Part shown: positions 1-10,800 of the stretch, piece after piece
Layout: each line of letters starts with the position of its first letter
Numbering within the stretch: position 1 is the stretch's first letter
Assembly (NCBI GenBank): GCA_028565635.1
Contig: JAOXYB010029955.1
Location: 1-30,903, forward strand
Length of the DNA stretch: 30,903 bases
Reading direction: 5' to 3'
From: Phoronis ovalis
Taxonomy: Eukaryota > Phoronida > Phoronidae
Made by a program: the position numbers and the translations under genes
The notes under the pieces: generated by a model
Databases searched by the model: none
What the model was told of the DNA's origin: nothing
What the model saw: the letters and a program-made list of their open reading frames with translations, nothing else

Positions 1-17
1 AATTAACACCAAACCAG

Positions 18-195
18 TGCTGATGACACAGATATTTTCCGATATCAAGAAATTAAAATTTCCGTTTTCAAATATGGGGGCACACAGGTTACATCCGGGT
101 CTCAGGTCGGACACGTGGTTGCGATTGGTGCTTTCACAGGGATCAACATCCGGCCGGGCTGCGTGCAACATATCATTATTGTTTTTATCAAATAA
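18..195 (+). CDS. Probable last coding exon of an unrecognised upstream gene
   Basis: An open frame runs from a possible splice acceptor (the AG at 16-17) to a TAA at 193-195. It has no ATG of its own, as expected for a terminal exon. The ~58 residues alternate hydrophobic and polar positions like a beta-sandwich end (DIFRYQEIKISVFKYGG, then GHVVAIGAFTGINIRPGCV, then a hydrophobic C-terminus IIIVFIK). This looks more protein-like than the overlapping ATG-initiated frame at 17-244. An AATAAA at 191-196 overlaps the stop codon and could be the poly(A) signal. I do not recognise the family. It could be a chance open frame, and the rest of the gene would lie left of the window. Confidence 0.4.
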
Positions 196-467
196 ATGTA
201 TTTATATGATTCCTTTCTTTATATTAATAATACATCCACCATAATAACATGATTTAGTCAGGTGTTAAAAGTGGATGTCAAAATTAAGGTAACAGCTAGA
301 CTGTTATCAGCCGGCTGGTCCAGGCAGCTGGAATATAACAATCATGGACAAAATAATATGGCATGCTTTGTTAAAATGGAAACATGGACCTTATTTTCGA
401 CGTCTATCAACCAAGAATCGGCACTTTATGTTATGTTTAATTTCACCCTAAAACCAAAGTTGCTGCA

Positions 468-738
468 ATGTCGGTTTTTCGACGGCGATATATCAACCAT
501 ATATCAACGTTGCTGCAACGTTGGTTTTCCGACGTCGATATGTCAACCATATATCAAAGTTGCTGCAACGTTGGTTTTTTCGACGTCGATATATCAACCA
601 TATATCAACGTTGCTGCAACGTTGGTTTTTCGACGTCGATATGTCAACGTTGAACCAATGTCGATATATGGTTGATCGACGTCGCGACAAGATTTCAACC
701 AATAATCAACGTTGTTTCAACGTCGTGTGCCCACTGGG
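468..738 (-). repeat. Palindrome-rich tandem-repeat element (~50 bp units) inserted in a LINE
   Basis: Three near-identical units start at 481, 531 and 582, with a partial fourth from 632. Each unit begins GACGTCGATAT, contains ATATCAACCATATATCAA, and then CAACGTTG-CTG-CAACGTTGG. Both GACGTC and the CAACGTTG pair are self-complementary, so the array can fold on itself. The right border reads GCCCACTGGG (729-738), itself near-palindromic, which looks like the terminus of a MITE-type element. The LINE relic resumes directly at that border. No matching left terminus is visible, so the element is probably truncated or one-ended. The recurring motif identity is seen directly; the MITE interpretation is inference. 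Confidence 0.6.
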
Positions 739-1795
739 TAGCCACTTATCACTCCACTCTTTCAGTCTTTGTAAATCATTCTGTAATACCTTTGTATCAT
801 CAAGGTTACTGATAATATTGAAACTTTTGGTTTCATCAGCAAACAGATATACCTCAGAGTCCACTAGTTCTGGCAAATCATTTATGAATATTATAAATAA
901 GAACCGATCCTTGAGGAATCCCTTATGTAACTTTAGACCAGCTTGAATATTCATTGTTTACTGACACTCGTTGTATTCTGTTACTTAGGGAAGCTATTTA
1001 TCCATCCAAGTATTGGTTCTTCAATTCCGTATGATTTCAGTTTATTTATAAAATCAAACACTTATGTGGCACTGTGTCAAATGCTTTCATATAATCCATA
1101 TAAATACATTCAATTTGCCACTATCAATAGCTTCCGACCATTTATCTAAAACATTTAATAATTGCAGTGATGTTGACCTTGCAGACATAAATCCAAACTG
1201 CCTGGCAGTGAAGAAATCATTTTTCTTCATAAATTCTGTAATACTTTGTCTTATTATAGATTCCATCACTTTACTTATCACTGATGTCAGGCTAACAGGC
1301 CTATAATTCCCAGCTAAATATTTCTTTCCCTTTTTAAATATAGCACTGATTTGGACTTCCTTCCAACTTTTTGGGACTTCTTTCTTTTTCAATGATTGAT
1401 TAAAAATTATGCTCAAGGGTATAGACATAGTGTTTGATAACTCCTTTAAAATTCAGGGGTGAATTTTATCTGGACCTTGAGATTTGTCAATCTTCAGTTT
1501 ACTCAGAAGTTTTGCCACACTATCTCTATTTATGATTATATCTTGCATCTTGTATTTCATGGCTTTTGGGGGTAACTCAGGTATTTCTCCATCTGGTTCC
1601 CTAGTAAAAATCAGCCAGAATATTTGCTTTTTCTTTGTCATCCTCAGTTTTAGGTGACTTAGTATCGTTTTGACCTATTAATAGTTCTCCAATTCCAGTT
1701 CTTGTTTTTGATTTCGATTTTATATATTTCCATATAGCTTTGGGATTTTTCTTTGCATTGTATGGTAAATTCTTTTCATGATTCCTTTTCATAGT
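736..1795 (-). pseudogene. Decayed non-LTR retrotransposon (LINE) reverse-transcriptase relic
   Basis: Minus-strand open pieces in different frames, read right to left, match the order of a LINE reverse transcriptase. They are an upstream linker (1601-1792), a segment with the GPDKI motif (1453-1641), a segment with the NYRPVSLTS motif and a following RQFGF (1087-1428), and a segment with INDLPE and the catalytic box (about 740-954). The catalytic F-A-D-D box reads FADE, so one of the paired aspartates is lost, and frame breaks separate the pieces. It would have copied its own RNA into the genome by target-primed reverse transcription. It is clearly dead. The general type resembles CR1/Jockey-like LINEs, but I cannot assign the clade. 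The 3' side is cut by the tandem-repeat element at 468-738. Confidence 0.85.
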
Positions 1796-2482
1796 CCTTT
1801 ATTTGATAAAAACAGTTGATACTTGTTAACTAATTTTATTTTCTAGCGTGCGCTTCTAAAACAAGTATACACCAAAAATAATTTTTGTCGTAGTAACAGA
1901 CCATGACCCTCTGGCAAGCCACAGGACTGAACAGGAGTATGATGCCATATATAGTGATGGCACTTATCATGGATTGCTTAATGTCTTTTTTTTAATAATG
2001 ATAATGATGCTCCCCAGATTTTTTTTTTGAAATTTAAGATGTAATCTCATACAATCTGGTGCAATTTGAGCTAAAAATTACTGTTTTAGTGAGCGTGAGG
2101 TGCCTGGGTCCCAAACCAGTGAAGCTCACTGTCAAACCATGAGACATGGCATCACTGAAGAAGAAAAGACTCACCTACTAAGAGAGGATTATTCCTGGAT
2201 ACAGCATTATTTAAACCATAGGCTCCTACAGACCATATATCAACAAAGCCGACTAACTAGGGTTCTAGAAAGGGGAATTTTTTCAATGTCCAGACTAGAT
2301 CTTAAAATATACTTTTTGATCATTAAACAGTATAAATCTACAACATGTATTAATTAATTGAGGTTATTAACTTAAGCGGAAAATTATAAGATCAAATGCA
2401 GTTGTGTTTAATGGTCAAAGACTATGTGTTCACTTCATACAACAATTACTACTTTTCCTTACGACTATTTTTGTTGCTACAG
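1796..2482. other. Interval between the LINE relic and the first visible ZMAT2 exon
   Basis: AT-rich DNA with short poly-T runs (1985-1995 and 2021-2029). It should contain the short first coding exon of ZMAT2 or part of its first intron. I could not identify an ATG exon ending in phase 0 with a good donor. An open frame from 2396 reads through the splice acceptor into the ZMAT2 exon, but the pyrimidine-rich tract before the AG at 2481-2482 argues for splicing. Nothing else is recognisable. Confidence 0.4.
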
Positions 2483-4861
2483 AAACCAGTTGAGGACCAC
2501 AGAAAGAAGTGGGACAAGGATGAATACGAAAAAATTGCAAGAGAAAGAATAGCAGCTGAGCTAGCTAAAGATGATACCAGTTCACAATATGAACCACCAG
2601 TAAAAAGGGAACTCTTAAAACAGAGAGAATACAAGGTAACAAATAGATGGTTCAATCATTTCTGTTTTGTTGGAAACCCTATAAAGGAAAAAACGTGTTG
2701 GTTATAGGACATTAAGATTGCTAGCTGATTAGATATTAACTGTGCAGGTCTCCAAACACGAAATTAGAGTAAGTGAATATTTGTACTGCATCACAATTAT
2801 TTTAAGTCGTTAGGCTTGTTTTTTTTCTAGTGGATATGACTTGATAACTACTTAATACTAGTAACTATAGTGTTAGATATACCAGTAATATTGGGTAAAA
2901 CATTTCATACTATCTTGTATTTACAGGTTGATCTTGACTCGAAGCTTGGTAAATCTCAGGTTATAACAAAGACAACTCCATCATCACAGCAAGGAGGGTA
3001 AGACTCTGGATTTCCTTCATTAACTCATCTATTCATATTAATTTTATGTTCTTTTGGGGTTTATGTTTAATATACAATAAATACAAACATGAAATTTGAA
3101 GTTGTTGTTTGTCACTGTATGTGGCTTCTGACTAAAAGTATATGATTATAGATTTAATTCTGATTTAATAGTAAATTAGTTTGTATAAAAATGTTCCCTT
3201 ATATGTGCTTCAGGACATGGTCCTAGACAGCTGGTTTAAGACATACACTTTTAAAAGGTTACAACAACTCTTATCATGCATAATGTCGCCATAAATAACT
3301 CAGAAAATAATATTTTCTCATGTTAGCTGTATTTTGTTTGCGTTTCAGATACTATTGCAATGTATGTGATTGTGTTGTAAAAGATTCTATCAACTTTCTT
3401 GATCATATCAATGGCAAAAAACGTAAGTAGCAAAATACTACAAAATATTTAATTATGAAAATAAATGTGCAGGATGAGTATGAGCTGGGACCATTATAAA
3501 TAATATCTAGTTACAATAGTTGTAATAGTCCCAGGTACGAGGTAGAGGCCCGGGGGGCACTTCCTATATCGGTCTATATATACATGTGCCGCGCTTCAGG
3601 GTCGCTTTTTTGGGCTACAAGGATATTTCAGGGTGGATCATTTTCACTTCTGGGATATTTCAGGGTGGGTATTTGACGTCAAGGGGATATTTCAGGGTGT
3701 TTTTTTAAAGAAATTATAGAGTGGCATTGTTGCCAACTGTCACGCATTCCGGTCAAAATAATTTTTTTGGGAGATTTTGATCGTCCACAGCATTTAAAGG
3801 AGACATAAGAATTGAAAATTACCTCTTTTTTTTTTGCTTGTCAATTTTTTATGGTGGCACGGAGACGATTTTTGGGGCCAAGGATATTTCAGGGTAGGTA
3901 TTTTGTCAATTCCAGGGATATTTTAGGGTTAGGGATTGGACCCCTGCGCCTCACACCCCTACCTCATATAAAACAGAGTTTACCCGGCTACAGAACAAAC
4001 TTATATTTATGCATAATACCCATGACCATCAAAGTTTGAAATGACATAATTTTCTTTTTAAAATTTGGCATACTTGCACATTAGAACTTTCCCTGTAGAT
4101 ATCCACCAGGTGGCAACAAGTATTTTGTAAGCTGTGTAGACTTGTCGTGTATTATGTCTGACATGAAAAATAATCATATTTCATATAGCATTATCGTTTA
4201 TTGGTGTCTTTAAAATTTCACAGATCAGAGGAACTTGGGCATGTCCATGAAAGTAGAGAGGTCATCATTAGATCAAGTACGTAACAGATTTGAAGCGAAT
4301 AAGAAAAAGATGGAAGAAAAGAAAAAAGAATATGACTTTGAAGAGAGAATGAAGGAATTACGGGAAGAGGTAAGTATTTTTATTAATCCACCATCACTAT
4401 AGAATGTTTTGTCTAAAAGCATGCAAAGTTATAATGAAGATTCCCCATAAAAAGAAGTTATTTCATTTTTTGGGCTGTAGTGGTTGGAGTGTACTTGTTA
4501 GCTTTTCTGTGTAATGAATTGACATATTTCGTTATTGGTTTTGGTCTTCAATTTTAACCTGGAATACTGGTTTTAGTTCAGAAATATTTGTGCTCGAGTA
4601 AAGCCGATGATTAAACTTTTAACATCGTTGACAAGTGTTGCTGGACAAAAGCTCTCTGGCCAACTTCAAAACATGTACTTGTATACCACGGCAGCAGTGA
4701 CAATGAGCTTGTGTACTTTCCAGGAAGAGAAACAAAAAGCATACAGAAAAGAAAGGAGGAAAGAAAGAAAAAGAAAAGCGGACGATGATATAGACCAAGA
4801 TGGTGAATCTGATATGGCTGCTCTAATGGGATTCTCTGGATTTGGCACAACAAAGAAATAG
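2483..4861 (+). CDS. ZMAT2: ZMAT2 (Snu23-type) spliceosomal matrin zinc-finger protein, five of its exons
   Basis: Five exons join in frame: 2483-2635, 2927-2997, 3349-3422, 4224-4369 and 4724-4861 (TAA excluded from the protein). All have AG/GT borders. The 193 residues closely match animal ZMAT2, whose human form has 199 residues. Landmarks are the N-terminal [16 protein letters not shown], then [12 protein letters not shown] and a [11 protein letters not shown] segment. The U1-like C2H2 finger YYCNVC...HINGKKH lies at about residues 76-100, a long charged helix ([20 protein letters not shown]) follows, and the C-terminus is [11 protein letters not shown]. Only the short first coding exon (about 6-12 residues) is not found. 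ZMAT2 is the counterpart of yeast Snu23, a nuclear component of the precatalytic spliceosome acting near the 5' splice site with Prp38 and MFAP1. An AATAAA at 5126-5131 fits its 3' end. A MITE-like element sits in intron 3. Confidence 0.95.
3536..3968. mobile_element. TA-flanked MITE-like element with internal 14 bp repeats, in a ZMAT2 intron
   Basis: The left end reads TA-CGAGGTAGAGG and the right end, on the other strand, TA-TGAGGTAGGGG. This gives a ~13 bp terminal inverted repeat with a TA at each border. The interior carries the motif GGATATTTCAGGGT at about 3621, 3652, 3684 and 3883, plus a variant at 3917, spaced irregularly. There is no coding capacity of note. The TA duplication is typical of Tc1/mariner-type non-autonomous elements; the family assignment is inference. 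Confidence 0.5.
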
Positions 4862-5125
4862 CAGCTTGAACCACAGGACAACAGAATTTTTAAAATGTGT
4901 TAAACTTTAATATTAAAACTACATATATGTTAGTGAGAAGTGAAATTGAGATTCTCTGTCAAGGAACAATGGATCCCTCTTGATATGACTTGATATGAAG
5001 GATTTAGTATTATGGTAATGATCAAGTTTGCATTTGACAATAGACACATATTATCTGAATCACTAGACTGCAATAAGGTGACAATTGTCATGATTTCCTA
5101 AAAATCAGATTTAAGCTGTCTCAGT

Positions 5126-5131
5126 AATAAA
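5126..5131 (+). terminator. ZMAT2: Poly(A) signal candidate for ZMAT2
   Basis: AATAAA lies about 265 bp after the ZMAT2 stop codon and is the first canonical signal downstream. It is a six-base match, so chance occurrence in AT-rich DNA is possible. Confidence 0.4.
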
Positions 5132-5207
5132 ATGGTTTACAATTACAGAAAACGTTTATTTGACTACCAACAAAAAACAAAAATAAACTAGAAGCAAGCT
5201 ACTTATA

Positions 5208-5341
5208 TAGACTTATCTATAAAGCAATATAATACTGGCCCCAAAATCAAGAAACAATCATAGACTTATCTATAAAGCAATATAATACTGGCCCTTGTTC
5301 AACAGTTAACAATAGCATGTCAAAATCAAGAAACAATCATA
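5208..5341. repeat. Interleaved short direct duplications
   Basis: A 33 bp block starting AGACTTATCTATAAAGCAAT occurs at 5208-5240 and again at 5262-5294. A second block starting CAAAATCAAGAAACAATCAT occurs at about 5242-5262 and again at about 5320-5341. The order is A-B-A-spacer-B. The copies are nearly identical, so the duplication is recent or could be an assembly artefact. Confidence 0.8.
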
Positions 5342-6545
5342 GCACAGGCTTGATTAATACAAGCACTTTTAATACTAAATAAATTCTAACTAACCATTTC
5401 GCACCATACTTGTACGCGAAACTTACTTATAGAAAGCATGCTTTATAATAATTTCAATTTCTTGGTTAACAAATTATTGCCATTCATTCACAGTTAATGG
5501 ATATAATATTTTGATCAGCAATCAAGAAGCATGCATGTTTTTGTTGTGTAACATTTGAACACTAGATTTTTTCCGATCTACCAAAATATTTCCTGTGGGC
5601 TTAATTTTTTGGATTTTGAATATGATTTATCGCCAAGACACTGAATTCTTGCAACCTTTTTGTGAGTAATCGCCGAGTTTAGTGAGCGAAATACAAGGTG
5701 TTTGATGGAGGAAATTTGATCAGTCATGCTCATTAGGGTAAGGTCATAAATTAGGCACACAGCTTTATCAGTGAGTGTTTACACCGAGATCGACCGAGTA
5801 CAGAGATAAGAAAGTAGTCTTCAAAGTTCCGATTTACAGATTAAGACGATTCAAGGATTACTGCAAGTTGACTGTTTGCAACCAGCAAGTCCATTACATA
5901 AAAATGTCTTTGTCTTCAACCATCTGTGAAAAAATTTCACCAGTCTCGCATGCTTTTTTGGTACCAATCAGTCTTAAAAATAACAGCATGTTTATAGTAT
6001 GTTTAGTGTCACAACAAATACTGCTGAGAAGTAGTAGGAAATTACAAAATGTAGCTACTTTTGATTATTGTTTCTTAACAAGAAGCAGGCAGTGACGTAT
6101 CATATCTAAAATCTAATCATTTGCAACGAGATGCAACCCTGTGATATCGTTATTTGTTGCATCAAATAGCAAAATAAATCGTATAGTGCCACTATACAGC
6201 GGGATTGCTCTTCGTTGCAAACAGTAATAATGTTTCTGAACTAAACTAGAAAACATCTCCCTGCTTTTTTGTATCTATGTTAGATTTGCATAGCAATTAG
6301 TTGGCCAAGTTTAATTACTGGAATTCAGAAGTTATTAGAAGACAGTCCATTAATAACTATTAGTCCAGTAAATTATGAATCTCACCTTCGTTTAGTTGAA
6401 CTTTTTGTGTCATTTGAATTGCCAAACAAGTCTACTATTACACCATACTGAAAAAGTTGAAAGACAGCCAATTAAAAATCTGGCATCAATGATTTTGAAT
6501 GATGACTACAACATGTCTAATAATGCCACCAAGGAATATAAGCTG
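5342..6545. other. Intergenic DNA without a recognisable feature
   Basis: AT-rich DNA between ZMAT2 and the repeat block. Open frames at 5578-5760 (minus) and 5775-6095 (plus) show no known motif and no convincing splice sites. I see nothing I can support here. Confidence 0.5.
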
Positions 6546-7690
6546 ATATATAAAAACTGAAGCTGCTATTGCAGAGCATCTCAGAACAAAGATGGCCATC
6601 AGTCAGCTACACTGGAAGTGATCCATATCAAACTTACACTTGACCTGTGCCAAATATAAAGCTGATCGGACAAAAACTGAAGCATGCAGTTATTGTGAGA
6701 CGAAGAAATTGTTTTGCAAAATACTAAATGTTAAGGATATCAAATATCTAAACTCCCACCCAGCTCATACACTCATCCACATTTGATCTTCATGAATCCA
6801 CCTTCAAATCATCCAGTCAACACTTTGACTTTCTGAACAAACATGGCTGCTTGTCAGTCATATTTAAAGGGATCCAGGTCAAAATTATATCCAATCTGTA
6901 TTTTGTCTTGCAACTACCCTGTACCGAATATGAAGCTAATTGGATAAAAACTGACAGAAGCAGTTATTGCGAGACAAGGAAAGTGTTGTGCACAGCAAAA
7001 AATGTCAAAGATCCACATTGCATTTGACCCATTTTTCAAGGTCATTCTAAAATGTCACCTAGTCTAATCCGCCCACCAACCTATGGGCTTCATGAATCCA
7101 CCTTTGTATTAATTGTTCATGCAATGATTTATCTTTCTGGAAAGTGGCACAAAGTGCAATGCCCTCTGGGAAACAAACATTAGCTAACCTTGGACTTGCA
7201 CCTACTTTGTACCGAATATAAAGCGATCAGATAAAAACTGAAACTGTTATTGCAATATACCATCTTGAGAACAAACATAGCCGCCATCAGTCAATGCTTC
7301 ATATTTCTGGAAAGTGGTGCAAAATGGCGTGCTTTCTTGGGAACAAACATACTGGAAGTAATCCGCTTCAAAATTTCATCTGACCTATACTTTGACCTGT
7401 ACTTGCACTGTATCGAATATAAAACTTTCCTTAATCAGATAAAAGCTGAAGCCGTTATACCAGTTCGAGAACAAACATGGCTGCCAATCAGTCAATGCTT
7501 CTCATCTTTCTGGAAAGTGGCATAAAGTGATGTGCCCTCTTGGAAAGAAGAATGGCCATATTAGAAGTAATCTGGGTCAAAATTACAACTGACCTGTAGT
7601 TATTCTGTACTGAATACGAAGCGTGCTGATTTGGATAAAAATGAAGCTGTAACTATCGCAAGACAAAGAAAGTGTACGACAACTATGTGC
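6546..7690. repeat. Block of degenerate ~200-290 bp repeats
   Basis: A recurring segment order can be followed at least four times. It runs: an ACCGAATATAAAGC-type piece, then GATAAAAACTGAAGC, then a GTTATTGCGAGACA-type piece, then GAACAAACATGGC, then CATCAGTCAATGCTTC, then TTTCTGGAAAGTGGC, then GGAAGTAATCCG-type. Anchor positions for the AAAACTGAAGC-like piece are about 6555, 6672, 6947, 7232, 7440 and 7637. Copies differ by substitutions and indels, so the array is old. It could be a tandem domain of a decayed transposon or an ancient minisatellite. No protein is supported. Confidence 0.6.
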
Positions 7691-7826
7691 TATGGGCACA
7701 AAAATTAGCTCATCAATACTAAAAGTTTTTCTAACCCAGTACATCTACTTCAGTTGAAACTTTATACACAACCGGTACTAACAAATTGAACTCATTTTTC
7801 GTGGTCAGCTAACTAATCATAGAGGT

Positions 7827-10800
7827 TTACAATTGGCATAATTCCAAAAAGCATACCGTATCAGGTGATTTTTGTACAAACAATTTATCATCATTAAAAT
7901 AGTCTGGGTGTTCGCCAATACTATTTTTCTCATTGGAAACATGGTTGCAGTCGGCACCAGTTGCAAATACATCAGTGTCTTTTTTGGCCTGCTGGATGGT
8001 GCTCTTTGGAGGCAATACCAAACTAGTGTCCATTGACTGTACTGATGAATTAACCAATGTATTGTTTTCTGTAAGGTCATATACCCCAATGCAATTTTCT
8101 GAGCTTGCGTCAGCACCCATCATTGTCTGTATTTGTTTACCACCAGATCCATCATCATTTTTCATGTAAAATGACTTATCTATCAAGCTGCTATTGTTGG
8201 TCTTATCATCACAGTCGAAACTTAACCACGATGCATTGTGATGAACATCAGCCTCAACAGTGATATGTGTGTGCTGTTCATCTTCAGCTGCATCACTGAC
8301 TGTTGATGGTTTGTTTACTTCCTTATGAAGTGTTTTGCAAGTGCGTCTTTGTTTAGGCCCTTCTGGTGTGGCGAAGCCTATTTTATCCCATTCTTCTAAA
8401 TTCTTTTTTCTCCAAATGTTTTTCCCCATATGCAATTCAGTTTGCGTGTTTCCAAAAGCATTCACACTTGCAGTGTTGCTGCTATTCACTTTGTCAACCT
8501 GCATGGTACCTTTTCCACATCTGCCAGTTACCTCTGAACTTTTCAATAGTTGCTTTTCATTTTGAGTCGAGTAGCATTCTGGGATGTTATGGCATTCTTT
8601 GGGAACAGGTGTCTCTCTGGGCTCTGTATTGTCAGTTTCTTTATGTTCCTTGTACTCAACCTTTGTATCACTATCAACTACTTTAGTGTTTCTTCTTTTG
8701 CAACATTTACCATTCCTCCAACCTTTTCCACACTGTCTCTTGTTTTTACTGTGTTGTTTCGCTGCAGTAGCACTCATTTCAACTTCTACATCTTTTTCCA
8801 CACTTATAGCCACATTCACCACACAAGCACTATCTTCAGAAACACAATAGTCTGAATTTTTTTTTTCCATTCCTAGTCCATTTTCTGCTGTCTGAGTTAT
8901 ACTGTATAACTCTTCTTGGGTACTTTTTGTGCTGACATCAGCATTCATTTCTTTGATAGATTTGGCAACGAGAGTTGATTGTTTGGAGCATTGGTTTTTT
9001 TCAGGAACAGCTTCTTGTAATGTATCTGATGTCTTTGGAAGTATTTTGGATTGAGATCTAGTGATTCTCTTCTGTGGAATATTAATGCCCTCACATTTAC
9101 CACTGTTATGCTTAGGTTTTCTGCCACCATCTGTTTCAACAACATCAAGTAATTCTGCTAGCTCTTCATTATTCAAATTAGCTGAGTACTCACTTTCAGG
9201 TGCAAAAATGCTTTCTTTACTTTTCATTATGGTTGCTTTCAATGTTGTTAGCATGTTGGCATCACTCTTTCTGGAACAGACCTCATTGCATTCATCTTCA
9301 TTTGTTGATGGAATTTGAAATAAAATACTTTTCTTTATAGACCGGTTTCTAATTGTTTCTTCATTAGAATATAGTGCAACACTTTTTGGGGTACTGGTTA
9401 CTGCCAAGTACTGGTTGCCATGGATGCTAACTTCATCATCATGACACTCAGATGAGTAATGGATCAATACACCATCATCATTATCATCATCAGAACTAAA
9501 GGCATTAAAATTATATACAGTAGGATCTGCGTCATCATTGGCATCTTTCAAAGCTAGACTTTTCCTGTTAAAATTTGACAATTTAGGAAAATAACACGGT
9601 CGCTTGTTCCTTGTTACCATGTTGCTACCAGATTCTGCCCCCACTGCCTTTAATGCTCTGTCAGTCGTACGACTTTGTGAGGCAGATTCTGGCTTTGTGA
9701 CTGATTTGTTGTTGTTGTCTGCATGTAATTCATGTGAAAAACATGTCTTGATTTCATCACCGAAACTTACATGGGATTGGCGACGTTTCTTTTTGTTACT
9801 GTCCCTAGAAATGCAAAGCCATATACATGCAGTATCATGTTGAGTGGATTTGAACGAATTTGTTCGATAAGTTGTTGTACCGCATTATCAAATTATAACT
9901 TATCAAGCTACATTTAATTTTAATATTATAAATTGTGAATATAACAATAGTATAACACAGTGTTATAGAATAATATGCCTTTGCATTTACTAATTGTACT
10001 TTTAAAAAGGTTCCTTGTTACTAAATATTTCACTAATAGTTGCCTTAATGTTTTGATAATAACTGCTGTAATTTTTTGACAATAATTTTTGTACATATTT
10101 ATTTAACAATAATTGTGGTAAAGCAAAAAATAATCTCACATTTTTAATATTCCAGGTTGCTCTGTAATGTTATCTTGTACTATTCTTGGAATTTTAAATC
10201 TTTCAATGGGAAAATAATTGTCTTTTATATTAGCATATGTTTTCAGACACTTGGATGTACTCAGACACAGTATGGGCGAGTCCACAGCTTCAACAGTGCT
10301 TCCCGCCTCGCTGTCAAATGCAAAGTCACAAGTACATGAAGCTGGGGCGTTCTAAAATAAAACAATAAATAGCAAACATGGATGCAAATAAAGTCTGCGA
10401 TCTAAAAGTATATGAATATATTATAGTTAAGGCCAGACAAAATTAAACTTTCTTTAACAGGCACGACAGCTCCAAATTTTGGCATTTTCACTTTTATTAT
10501 TTTTTTTAATAATCCTTTGTTTAACGGGTATGATTGTTTAAAAAAAATTTTTTTTAAAACAGTTTTTTCTTTTAACACTAAGAAAATCCAACCGACTTGG
10601 TTTTTAAGGGCTTTCACCCGTTAAACACTTTTTTTAATAAGTTTTTAAATTGTTAAAACAATTTTTCTTTTTGTTATGGCCTATTAAGTTATTTTTTAAA
10701 ACTAATACTTAATGTTTTCTATTTTTATTTAGAAATCAATTAATAGTTACAAAGTTACAAAAAGATAGCAAACTGAATTGACAGATTGTTTCGGTCAAGA

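Noticed and set aside
17-244. ATG-initiated 75-codon open frame at the left edge
   Set aside because: The overlapping frame ending at 195 has a more protein-like sequence; this one ends in low-complexity hydrophobic residues.
468-680. A CRISPR array
   Set aside because: The units are continuous tandem repeats without unique spacers, in an animal genome.
2396-2482. Reading ZMAT2 as starting at ATG 2396 without an intron
   Set aside because: The sequence before AAACCAG is a typical pyrimidine-rich acceptor ending in CAG, and the extra residues do not match the ZMAT2 N-terminus.
4607-4723. Extension of the last ZMAT2 exon to the ATG at 4607
   Set aside because: A clear CAG acceptor at 4721-4723 joins in phase with the preceding exon and restores the conserved ZMAT2 sequence.
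5578-5766. Minus-strand open frame that could be a last exon of the HMG-like gene
   Set aside because: It reads plausibly, but no good splice acceptor precedes it and the upstream exon already ends in a stop.
5775-6095. Plus-strand 106-codon open frame
   Set aside because: No recognisable motif, no promoter or splice signals, and no repeat or neighbour context.
7933-9318. Several plus-strand open frames of 67-106 codons
   Set aside because: They lie antisense to the long last exon of the minus-strand gene and show Cys/Ser/Leu/Phe-rich shadow composition with no domain.
10500-10640. Hairpin with GTTTAACGGGT and its complement in a T-rich tract
   Set aside because: Arms are only about 11 bp in low-complexity DNA; too weak to call an element.
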